From the NCBI GenBank assembly GCA_017998755.1, contig JAGOCL010000122.1, positions 1-7,395 of the forward strand: DNA of 7,395 nt, written 5' to 3'. The translations under genes and the position numbers were made by a program. A model generated the notes under the pieces. The model was given only the letters and a program-made list of their open reading frames with translations, was not told where the DNA came from and did not search any database. This DNA comes from Spirochaetota bacterium. GTDB taxonomy: Bacteria; Spirochaetota; GWE2-31-10; MWDO01. The number at the start of each line of letters is the position of its first letter. Within the stretch, counting starts at the first letter, position 1. Below, one piece after another: positions 1-5,326 of the stretch.

Positions 1-1217
1 TGATAATCGACGGTTATTCCGTAAGGCGTGCCTATTTCGTCTTGTCGCCTATATCGCCTACCGATAGCGCCCGATTCGTCGTAAAAGGTCGTCCAGTATT
101 CTCTTAGTTCTTCTTCGATCTTATGAGCAAGATCGGACAAACCGTCTTTTTTCATAAGCGGGAAAATTCCGACTTTTATCGGCGCGATTTTCGGGTGAAA
201 TCTCAATACTACTCTGGTTTCTCCATCGACCTCTTCTTCGTCGTATGCGTCGAGTAGGAACGCCAAAGTCGCTCTGTCCGCTCCCGCCGCCGGCTCGATA
301 ACGTAGGGAAGGTATCTATCTTTATTCTGTTCGTCAAAATAAGCCATATCTTTGCCGCTATGTTCCTGATGAGTCTTGAGGTCGAAATCCGTTCTGTTGG
401 CGATACCCTCGAGCTCGTCCCAGCCCCAAGGATACAGATATTCAACGTCGGCGCACGCTTTAGCGTAGTGGGCCAATTCGGATTTTTCATGCTCTCTGAT
501 TCGCAGGTTATCCCTCTTTATGCCGTATTTCATATACCAAGCGTATCTATGGTCGATCCAGTATTTATACCACTTTTCATCCTCGCCCGGCGGAACGAAA
601 AACTCCATCTCCATCTGTTCGAATTCTCTGGTCCTGAAAGTAAAGTTGCCGGGAGTTATCTCGTTTCTGAAGGATTTACCGATCTGCCCGATACCAAACG
701 GCGGTTTGAGACGCGAACTCTGTTGAACGTTTTTGAAATTAACGAATATCCCTTGCGCAGTCTCCGGTCTCATATATACGACGTTCGACGCGTCTTCTAC
801 AGGCCCCATAAAAGTCTTAAACATTAGGTTAAAATTCCTAGCTTCGGTAAGCTCTCCTCCGCATTCGGGGCATTTTGTTTGATCTTCCAGTTTATCTTGT
901 CTCCATCTTTTTTTGCAGATTTTGCAATCGACGAGAGGGTCTGTAAAATTTTTAAGGTGCCCGGACGCTTCCCAAACTTTCGGCGACATAAGTATGGAAC
1001 AATCCACCCCGACGATATCGTTTCGTTTGTGAATCATATAGTCCCACCAAGCGTCTTTGACGTTTCTCTTTAGTTCTACTCCGATCGGTCCGTAGTCCCA
1101 ACAAGAGTTTAGTCCGTCGTAAATTTCCGAGGACTGAAATACAAAGCCCCTTCTTTTTGATAGAGAGACAATTTTTGCCATCAAACCGGTAGCGTCTTGT
1201 TTTTTATCTTTAGCCAT
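1..1217 (-). CDS. glyS: Glycyl-tRNA synthetase, homodimer (single-chain) type, 3' end outside window
   Basis: This class II aminoacyl-tRNA synthetase charges tRNA-Gly with glycine in the cytosol. I translated the minus strand from the ATG at 1217 down to base 3: 405 codons with no stop, so the gene is open at the window edge. Visible landmarks are SGHLKNFTDPL in the N-terminal region, a four-cysteine zinc-ribbon-like insert (Cys98, Cys101, Cys116, Cys119), class II motif 2 (FRNE at about 183-186 and REFEQME from about 197), and motif 3 around GADRATLAF (about 312-320). The start of the anticodon-binding domain carries GRRYRRQDEIGTP near the open end. Family members run to about 460 residues, so roughly the last 50-60 are missing. 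The start is supported by AAAGGAT (1225-1231), 8 nt upstream. It appears to be transcribed alone, divergently from the gene at 1440. The fold is the single-chain enzyme, not the alpha2/beta2 GlyQ-GlyS enzyme. I see no frameshift. Confidence 0.96.
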   Translation of the reverse strand, partial: MAKDKKQDATGLMAKIVSLSKRRGFVFQSSEIYDGLNSCWDYGPIGVELKRNVKDAWWDYMIHKRNDIVGVDCSILMSPKVWEASGHLKNFTDPLVDCKICKKRWRQDKLEDQTKCPECGGELTEARNFNLMFKTFMGPVEDASNVVYMRPETAQGIFVNFKNVQQSSRLKPPFGIGQIGKSFRNEITPGNFTFRTREFEQMEMEFFVPPGEDEKWYKYWIDHRYAWYMKYGIKRDNLRIREHEKSELAHYAKACADVEYLYPWGWDELEGIANRTDFDLKTHQEHSGKDMAYFDEQNKDRYLPYVIEPAAGADRATLAFLLDAYDEEEVDGETRVVLRFHPKIAPIKVGIFPLMKKDGLSDLAHKIEEELREYWTTFYDESGAIGRRYRRQDEIGTPYGITVDY

Positions 1218-1265
1218 AATATTTATCCTTTATATGAAATTTTCTAAGATTTAAAAATGTTTTAT

Positions 1266-1296
1266 ATTATATAAAATCAATTTAAAAAAAATGCAA
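1266..1296 (-). promoter_or_regulatory. Possible glyS promoter
   Basis: Read on the minus strand, TATAAT lies at 1271-1266. A weak -35-like TTGCAT lies at 1296-1291 with a long 19-bp spacer. The surroundings are so AT-rich that other -10-like strings are present. The -10 call is reasonable and the -35 is doubtful. The remainder of the 222-bp divergent gap 1218-1439 shows no ORF, no strong hairpin and no recognised RNA. Confidence 0.3.
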
Positions 1297-1382
1297 GATA
1301 TATTTTAATTAAATATTATAGGAATTAAAAAAAAGGTTTAAATCAAGTTAACGACGACTATATTAATATGAATAAAAAAATA

Positions 1383-1412
1383 TTGACAATAAAATTATAA
1401 AAAGTTTATTTT
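1383..1412 (+). promoter_or_regulatory. Promoter candidate for the secreted DUF4878-like gene
   Basis: A perfect -35 TTGACA sits at 1383-1388. The best -10-like string is TATTTT at 1407-1412 (18-bp spacer, 4 of 6 matches), with similar AT-rich alternatives within 2 bp. Initiation near 1419 would leave a leader of about 20 nt that includes the CGGAGG Shine-Dalgarno site at 1429-1434. Confidence 0.5.
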
Positions 1413-1439
1413 AAATTCAAATAATATTCGGAGGTTTTG

Positions 1440-1856
1440 ATGAAAAGATTTTTTATTTTATTTTTTTTATCGGCATTTATATTTGGAGCCAACGCCCAAA
1501 CTTTCAAGATGAATAATAAAAGAGATTTAAAAACCGCTAAGGGGGTTGCGGTAACTTTTTTTAGAGATATAAACCGCGGCAAATACGAGGATTCTTTAAC
1601 GCTATTTAAGAACGATCCGGTTGCCGCAAACGAGCTGTCGCTAGAAGAGTATAAAAGGTTTGTCGACGAAAATATTACTAACGGACGTAAAATCAAAAAA
1701 ATATTTTTAACTGAAAAAGATGTCGAGGATAACGAGAATCAGTTGGAATATACTATAACTATCTTCTATAAAGACAAAAGCGAGAAAGAAAAATGGGTAA
1801 TTGTTGAAAAAGTAGAAGGCGTTTGGAAACTTACGACTAGAGGTAGTCTCTTCTAA
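1440..1856 (+). CDS. Small secreted protein, DUF4878/NTF2-like
   Basis: This is a 138-residue protein of unproven function. Residues 1-19 form a clear Sec signal peptide: MKR, then a hydrophobic run rich in Phe, Leu and Ile, ending at A-N-A before Gln20. The mature protein would be about 119 residues, in the periplasm or outside the cell. The body looks like the NTF2-like DUF4878/lumazine-binding group. It has a first helix with VTFFRDINRGKYEDSLTLF (about 38-56), then beta strands ending in a YTITIFYKDKSEKEKW stretch (about 104-119) and the typical final 'VEGVWKL' strand (about 125-131). That similarity is from memory of the fold pattern, not a search. ATG 1440 is chosen over the in-frame TTG at 1437 because CGGAGG (1429-1434) is 5 nt from the ATG and only 2 nt from the TTG. 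It is a single gene with its own promoter and a following hairpin. A secreted lipid- or ligand-binding role is possible but is only inference. Confidence 0.85.
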   Translation: MKRFFILFFLSAFIFGANAQTFKMNNKRDLKTAKGVAVTFFRDINRGKYEDSLTLFKNDPVAANELSLEEYKRFVDENITNGRKIKKIFLTEKDVEDNENQLEYTITIFYKDKSEKEKWVIVEKVEGVWKLTTRGSLF

Positions 1857-1864
1857 AAATTCGC

Positions 1865-1889
1865 GCCGAATGTCGTAAATGCGTTCGGC
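1865..1889. terminator. Hairpin between convergent units, possible bidirectional terminator
   Basis: GCCGAA (1865-1870) pairs with TTCGGC (1884-1889). Inner G-C and G-U pairs can extend the stem to about 9 bp around a 7-nt loop. On the plus strand it is followed by an imperfect TTAATATT. On the minus strand a TTTTT run begins about 4 nt after the stem. It sits 9 bp after the stop of the secreted-protein gene and downstream of the oppositely oriented tRNA-Pro. Its position suggests it ends transcription from both sides, but neither T-tract is ideal. Confidence 0.5.
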
Positions 1890-1944
1890 TTAATATTAAA
1901 TTTAAAAATTTGATTTTTAGTATATCGGGGGATATATAAAAAAT

Positions 1945-2020
1945 TCGGGCTGAGCCGATTTGAACGGCCGACCGCATGCCCCCCAGACATGTGCGCTAAA
2001 CCAAGCTGCGCTACAGCCCG
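1945..2020 (-). tRNA. tRNA-Pro (anticodon GGG)
   Basis: This is a 76-nt cloverleaf on the minus strand. The acceptor stem CGGGCTG pairs fully with CAGCCCG, with discriminator A at 1945. The D stem is GCGC/GCGC. The anticodon stem CATGT/GCATG closes with one G-U pair around the loop CTGGGGG, which gives anticodon GGG at 1984-1982. The variable loop is CGGTC. The T arm is GGCCG-TTCAAAT-CGGCT with one G-U pair. The C1-G72 pair and G36, G37 fit proline identity. No CCA is encoded, so the 3' end must be added by the CCA-adding enzyme. It reads CCC and, by wobble, CCU codons. Confidence 0.95.
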
Positions 2021-2031
2021 TAATTTATCTT

Positions 2032-2060
2032 CTTATACTATAAGTTCTAAAATATTTCAA
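2032..2060 (-). promoter_or_regulatory. tRNA-Pro promoter
   Basis: On the minus strand, TTGAAA (2060-2055) and TATAAG (2037-2032) are separated by exactly 17 bp. Each differs from the sigma70 consensus at one position. The -10 ends 11 bp before the mature tRNA 5' end, so the primary transcript would carry only a few extra leader bases. This suggests the tRNA is transcribed on its own and not only as a tail of the nagB transcript. Confidence 0.6.
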
Positions 2061-2093
2061 GCTAAATGAAATAAATTTTCAATAATTAATAAT

Positions 2094-3068
2094 TTAGAGC
2101 GTATTGAGAACCTCAAATCCTTTACTCTTTAACTCGTCGAATTTTCCCGTCAATCCCACCGCCGCTTCTTTTTCTAATACGTATATCATATTTCCGCCGT
2201 TTTTAGCGTATTCCTGAGCCATGGAAATAGGAACTTTATCGGTAACCTCTCCAAGAAGCGAAGCGGCTATCGATTCGGCTTTCCGCTTACCGTTTGCGAG
2301 CAATAATACCGTCTTTGCTCTGAAAACCGCTTTAGAGCCCATAGATATAGCGTATTTTGGAGCAAAAGTTTCCTCTTTAAAGTGCCCGTCGATAATGGCG
2401 TTTCCGATAGTATTCTCATCAAGTTTGACTAACAACGCTTCCTGATCGAGCGGTATGCCGCATTCGTGGAAAGCGAGATGCCCCCTGCCGCCGACGCCGA
2501 CGATATGGAGATCTATTCCGCCGAATTTCTTGATTTTATCTATATAAGCGTCCAATATTTCCTTTTTGATATAATTAAGATAATCGCTAGGACCGTTTGG
2601 TTTAATAAAAATTTGTTTACCGGCGTCGTTTCCGAGAAATTCGTAAACGTTCGGATTGTTTTTATATTTATCCAGTTCTACCAGTAATTTCTTGAGATCG
2701 ATCTCCGTACCGGCCGGAACGTGAGTTTTTCTGAATTTTTTATTCAGCAGTCCGAATAATTCCTGTATCATAAAAAAAGCGTAACTTTCCGGATGCAAAA
2801 CTCTTTCTGACGGAGTATCGCCGGGTAGCCCTATATATTCGTCAAGGTTAAACGAGGTAATTGTTTCCGGATCAAATTCGTTAGAATTCGCCGCTTTAGC
2901 GAGATGTTTGTACAAACCGGTCGGCGTATTTCCAGTAGCGAGCCCCAATACGTAGCTATCTTTTTTTTGTTTTGTTTTCTGGAATTGTTTTATATCGTCT
3001 ACGACTATTTTAGACGCGACTTCGCTCATTTCGTCAAAATCTTTTGTAATAATTATCTTCATCGGCAT
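2094..3068 (-). CDS. nagB: NagB-family protein (glucosamine-6-phosphate deaminase-like) with insertion and altered catalytic motif
   Basis: NagB converts glucosamine-6-phosphate to fructose-6-phosphate and ammonia in amino-sugar catabolism. The family is clear from LGLATGNTPTGLY (41-53, phosphate loop), FNLDEYIGL (73-81, holding the general-base Asp, here Asp76), GVGGRGHLAFHE (191-202) and LLLANGKRKAESIA (255-268). Two things are odd. It is 324 residues, against about 266 for E. coli NagB. The extra length lies mostly as about 40 residues between SYAFFM (95-100) and the GVG motif. In that motif the usual Asp (Asp141 in E. coli, in GxDGH) is Arg195, while His197 and Glu202 of the catalytic trio are kept. 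Start ATG 3068 is preferred over ATG 3062 because AAGGGGA (3077-3083) is 8 nt from it. No nagA or sugar transporter is visible nearby. It could be a true deaminase, an enzyme on another phosphosugar, or a phosphosugar sensor. Family membership is firm; the exact reaction is not. Confidence 0.85.
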   Translation of the reverse strand: MPMKIIITKDFDEMSEVASKIVVDDIKQFQKTKQKKDSYVLGLATGNTPTGLYKHLAKAANSNEFDPETITSFNLDEYIGLPGDTPSERVLHPESYAFFMIQELFGLLNKKFRKTHVPAGTEIDLKKLLVELDKYKNNPNVYEFLGNDAGKQIFIKPNGPSDYLNYIKKEILDAYIDKIKKFGGIDLHIVGVGGRGHLAFHECGIPLDQEALLVKLDENTIGNAIIDGHFKEETFAPKYAISMGSKAVFRAKTVLLLANGKRKAESIAASLLGEVTDKVPISMAQEYAKNGGNMIYVLEKEAAVGLTGKFDELKSKGFEVLNTL

Positions 3069-3103
3069 ATTTATTTTCCCCTTGAGACGTTTAGATTTTA
3101 AAC

Positions 3104-3132
3104 ATTTTAACAGAAATCAGATACTATGGCAA
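3104..3132 (-). promoter_or_regulatory. Promoter of the nagB-family gene (extended -10)
   Basis: On the minus strand, TTGCCA (3132-3127), a 17-bp spacer and TAAAAT (3109-3104) are seen. The spacer ends in TGT, which gives the extended -10 form TGnTAAAAT. The predicted start near 3097 leaves a leader of about 28 nt containing the AAGGGGA ribosome-binding site. It is divergent from the promoter at 3186-3214, with about 53 bp between the two -35 elements, so a shared regulator could act on both. Confidence 0.65.
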
Positions 3133-3185
3133 ATTATTTTGCAGATATATTTTAATATTTTATACTTATAAACAATAGCTTAAAT

Positions 3186-3214
3186 TTGACAAAGCGACGT
3201 ATATTTTGTAATAT
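3186..3214 (+). promoter_or_regulatory. Promoter of the PF04008-family gene
   Basis: TTGACA (3186-3191) is a perfect -35. After a 17-bp spacer comes TAATAT (3209-3214), which matches 4 of 6 of the -10 consensus. The leader would be roughly 40 nt and holds AGGAG at 3253-3257, 6 nt before the ATG. Confidence 0.55.
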
Positions 3215-3263
3215 GTAATAAGGATTTCAAAAAAAGGTATACTATAACTCACAGGAGATCGAT

Positions 3264-3746
3264 ATGAACTTGAAAGAATACAAAATCGAATTAGGCGACG
3301 AGATAAATATAATTTTAGGGCAAAGCCACTTTATCAAAACAGTCGCGGATTTGGCTGAAATTATTTCGACTACGACTATCGGAGCGCGCTTCGCCGTCGC
3401 TTTTAACGAGGCTTCGGGGCCTTGTCTTGTCAGATACGAGGGGAACGACGACGATCTAATAAAAAAAGCGATAGAAATTATGCAAAATTTAAAAGCGGGA
3501 CATTCGTTTGTCATTCTTTTAAAAAATTGTTATCCGATTAATATTTTATCAAAAGTTAAAATGTGCGACGAAGTCGTTAAAATATTCTGCGCGTCGGCTA
3601 ATCCTTTAACCGTTCTGACCTACGAAGCAAATGGAGGATCGGCTATTGTCGGCGTCGTTGACGGTAATTCTCCAAAAGGGGCGGAGCAAACGGAAGATAA
3701 AATTAAAAGAGCCGAATTCTTAAAGAAGATAGGTTATAAATATTAA
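3264..3746 (+). CDS. Adenosine-specific kinase family protein (PF04008)
   Basis: This 160-residue protein is the full usual length for the PF04008 'adenosine-specific kinase' family, which is best known from archaea and scattered bacteria. The conserved blocks are easy to see: NIILGQSHFIKTVADL (15-30), FAVAFNEASGPCLVRYEGND (43-62), AGHSFVILLKNCYPINIL (78-95), FCASANP (108-114), VVDGNSPKG (131-139) and the C-terminal EFLKKIGYKY. There is no signal peptide or membrane segment, so it should be cytosolic. The family name implies ATP-dependent phosphorylation of adenosine to AMP, but as far as I know the biochemical support is thin, so the product name should be treated as a family label. AGGAG at 3253-3257 fixes the start. 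It appears to be a single gene, divergent from the nagB-family gene and followed by an AT-only hairpin before the next promoter. Confidence 0.88.
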   Translation: MNLKEYKIELGDEINIILGQSHFIKTVADLAEIISTTTIGARFAVAFNEASGPCLVRYEGNDDDLIKKAIEIMQNLKAGHSFVILLKNCYPINILSKVKMCDEVVKIFCASANPLTVLTYEANGGSAIVGVVDGNSPKGAEQTEDKIKRAEFLKKIGYKY

Positions 3747-3755
3747 TGGACTTTC

Positions 3756-3781
3756 TTTATTATTTTTATTGAAATAATAAA
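3756..3781 (+). terminator. AT-only hairpin after the PF04008 gene
   Basis: TTTATTATTT (3756-3765) pairs perfectly with AAATAATAAA (3772-3781) around a 6-nt loop, starting 9 bp after the stop codon. The stem has no G-C pair and no T-run follows, so it would be a weak terminator. It also overlaps the -35 element of the next operon (3769-3774). The symmetry may instead be a protein site or a by-product of AT-rich sequence. Confidence 0.3.
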
Positions 3782-3797
3782 CAATTATTATTATAAT
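3769..3797 (+). promoter_or_regulatory. Promoter of the nfeD-qmcA-pgi operon
   Basis: TTGAAA (3769-3774), a 17-bp spacer and a perfect TATAAT (3792-3797) make this the strongest promoter in the window. Predicted initiation near 3804 gives a leader of only about 15 nt, almost filled by AAGGAG at 3806-3811. The two copies of the ATAATAAACAAT direct repeat (3774-3785 and 3793-3804) overlap the -35 end and the -10/start region. Confidence 0.75.
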
Positions 3798-3804
3798 AAA
3801 CAAT
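3774..3804 (+). repeat. 12-bp direct repeat, 19-bp period, over the operon promoter
   Basis: ATAATAAACAAT occurs exactly at 3774-3785 and again at 3793-3804, separated by 7 bp. One copy starts at the last base of the -35 and the other covers most of the -10 and the likely start site. It could be an operator for a repressor bound on one helix face (19 bp is a little under two turns), or a chance repeat in DNA that is almost all A and T. Confidence 0.4.
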
Positions 3805-3818
3805 AAAGGAGTCAAACA

Positions 3819-4256
3819 ATGGATTACATTTGGGTTTTCTGGTTTGTTGCGGGAATTGCGTTAATTGTTGTCGAAATATTTACCCCCACTTTTTTTACGT
3901 TTCTTATCGGGGTATCGGCATTTTTAGCGGGCATAACGTCTATGCTGACAAAAAGTTTTATCGCTCAACTAACCGTTTTTGCTCTGTCAAATTTTGCCCT
4001 GATTTTCTTTGTCAGACCTTTGGTTATAAAATACTTTCCCAGTAAAGAGGCAAAAAGCTCTAACGTTGCGGCAATTATCGGAAAAGAGGTAATCGTTACA
4101 GAAGATATTAATAATGCAAAGGGCGTCGGATACGTCAAAGACGGCGGAGACTACTGGAGAGCCGTATCAAACGACGGATCTTCTATAAAGGAAGGAACGA
4201 AGGTAGTTATCGAGAAAATAGAGGGGAACACGGTTACGGTATCAATAAAAATCTAA
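3819..4256 (+). CDS. Short NfeD-family membrane protein
   Basis: This 145-residue protein is of the short NfeD class, which lacks the ClpP-like protease domain of long NfeD. Three membrane segments are visible at about 3-22 (IWVFWFVAGIALIVVEIF), 26-46 and 49-68. After them comes a soluble beta-rich OB-fold from about 85 to the end, beginning IGKEVIVTEDI and including GGDYWRAVSNDG and a closing VVIEKIEGNTVTVSIKI. NfeD proteins are usually encoded beside a stomatin/QmcA partner, whose membrane assemblies they are thought to modulate, and that is the arrangement here: the SPFH gene starts 51 bp downstream. AAGGAG at 3806-3811 is 7 nt before the ATG. It is the first gene of the nfeD-qmcA-pgi operon. 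The role in membrane microdomain upkeep is inferred from family and context. Confidence 0.9.
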   Translation: MDYIWVFWFVAGIALIVVEIFTPTFFTFLIGVSAFLAGITSMLTKSFIAQLTVFALSNFALIFFVRPLVIKYFPSKEAKSSNVAAIIGKEVIVTEDINNAKGVGYVKDGGDYWRAVSNDGSSIKEGTKVVIEKIEGNTVTVSIKI

Positions 4257-4307
4257 TAATATCAAAATTTTTATAAATTTGGTATAAATATTTCTTGAGG
4301 AGGAATT

Positions 4308-5288
4308 ATGTCTTTTATTATGTTTTTTCTAATCACATTAGCGGCTCTTTTTATCATTATTCTTGCGAGCGGGTTAAGAATAGTACAGCAATCGACCGTT
4401 AAAATTATCGAACGATTTGGTAAGTACCACAGGACTCTTCAAACGGGTATTAATGTTATTATCCCGATAATTGATAAGATAAGAACAGTTAGCACAAGAG
4501 TAACGAAGTACGATTATCAAGGGAAAACGGTATTAACGACCGTTATGATGAATTACATCGACTTGAGAGAGAGGGTTTTTGATTTTCCCAAACAAAACGT
4601 CATCACAAAAGACAACGTAACGCTTGAAATCGACGCTCTTTTATATTTTCAAATTACAGATCCTTTTAAAGCTGTTTACGAAGTTGAGAATCTTCCTATG
4701 GCTATAGAGAAACTTACTCAAACGACTCTTAGAAATAATATCGGTATGCTGGAGCTTGATCAAACTTTATCGAGCAGGGACACTATCAACACAAAGTTGC
4801 GATTAATCCTAGACGAAGCGACGGATAAATGGGGAGTCAAGATAAATCGAGTAGAGTTAAAAGATATAACGCCGCCAAAAGAGATAAGAGAGGCTATGGA
4901 AAAACAGATGAGAGCGGAAAGAGAGAGAAGACAGGTTATTCTTTTAGCCGAAGGGGATAAAACCTCTAAGATATTACAAGCCGAAGGGGAGAGAGAAAAA
5001 CTTATTACGGAAGCGGAAGGAACGCGACAGTCGGCGATATTAAAAGCTACCGGAGAGGCGGAGGCAAAAATAAAAATAGCCGAAGCGGAGGCAAAAGCGA
5101 TCAAACTGATTAAGGAATCGCTCGGCGGAGATAAAACAGATCCGGCTCAATACCTTATTGCGATAAAATATGTGCAAGCGCTCAAAGATATCGCCGGTCA
5201 AAGCGGAGAAAAGACGATATTCTTACCTTACGAGGCAAGCGCTTTGATGAGTTCCGTCGGAGCTTTAAAAGAAATATTTAATAAATAA
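4308..5288 (+). CDS. qmcA: QmcA-like SPFH/stomatin membrane protein
   Basis: This 326-residue SPFH (band 7) protein is anchored by one N-terminal membrane segment (about 3-21). It should oligomerise into ring- or cage-like assemblies linked to membrane quality control, as in E. coli QmcA, whose gene also neighbours an NfeD-family gene. The SPFH domain runs from about 22 to 195, with IVQQSTVKIIERFGKYHRTL (25-44), IDLRERVFDFPKQNVITKDN (84-103) and VKINRVELKDITPPKEI (177-193). Residues about 195-270 form a charged Ala/Glu/Lys coiled coil with repeated AEGE/EAEA units, followed by the conserved DPAQYLIAIKYVQALKDIA (278-296) and a C-terminal LPYEASALMSSVG. About 20 residues (roughly 61-83) sit between the DKI strand and IDLRE that E. 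coli QmcA lacks; I believe some other bacterial members share them. GAGGAGG at 4297-4303, 4 nt upstream, supports the ATG. Confidence 0.92.
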   Translation: MSFIMFFLITLAALFIIILASGLRIVQQSTVKIIERFGKYHRTLQTGINVIIPIIDKIRTVSTRVTKYDYQGKTVLTTVMMNYIDLRERVFDFPKQNVITKDNVTLEIDALLYFQITDPFKAVYEVENLPMAIEKLTQTTLRNNIGMLELDQTLSSRDTINTKLRLILDEATDKWGVKINRVELKDITPPKEIREAMEKQMRAERERRQVILLAEGDKTSKILQAEGEREKLITEAEGTRQSAILKATGEAEAKIKIAEAEAKAIKLIKESLGGDKTDPAQYLIAIKYVQALKDIAGQSGEKTIFLPYEASALMSSVGALKEIFNK

Positions 5289-5326
5289 TTTCTGGATATT
5301 ATAATTAGTTTTTGAGGAGAAAAATT

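Noticed and set aside
360..827. A 155-codon plus-strand open frame, plus smaller ones at 520-726, 879-1073 and minus 209-490
   Set aside because: They lie wholly within glyS, whose minus-strand frame matches the glycyl-tRNA synthetase family throughout. The alternative peptides show no family pattern and have no good ribosome-binding sites.
1406..1696. A 96-codon minus-strand open frame
   Set aside because: It is antisense to the secreted-protein gene, which has the promoter, Shine-Dalgarno site and signal peptide.
2221..3101. Plus-strand open frames at 2221-2445, 2466-2687 and 2904-3101
   Set aside because: All are antisense shadows of the NagB-family gene, with no recognisable protein and no promoter.
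4974..5100. Repeated GAAGCGGAG-like units in qmcA as a DNA repeat array
   Set aside because: They encode the AEGE/EAEA coiled-coil repeats normal in SPFH proteins and differ from unit to unit, so they reflect protein structure and are not a DNA repeat element.
4760..5104. A 114-codon minus-strand open frame
   Set aside because: It is the antisense image of the Ala/Glu/Lys-rich coiled coil of QmcA, where stop codons are rare on the opposite strand.
5312..5326. TTG at 5312 as the start of pgi
   Set aside because: This codon overlaps the GAGGAG Shine-Dalgarno site at 5314-5319. GTG 5327, 7 nt downstream of the site, fits the family's N-terminus better.
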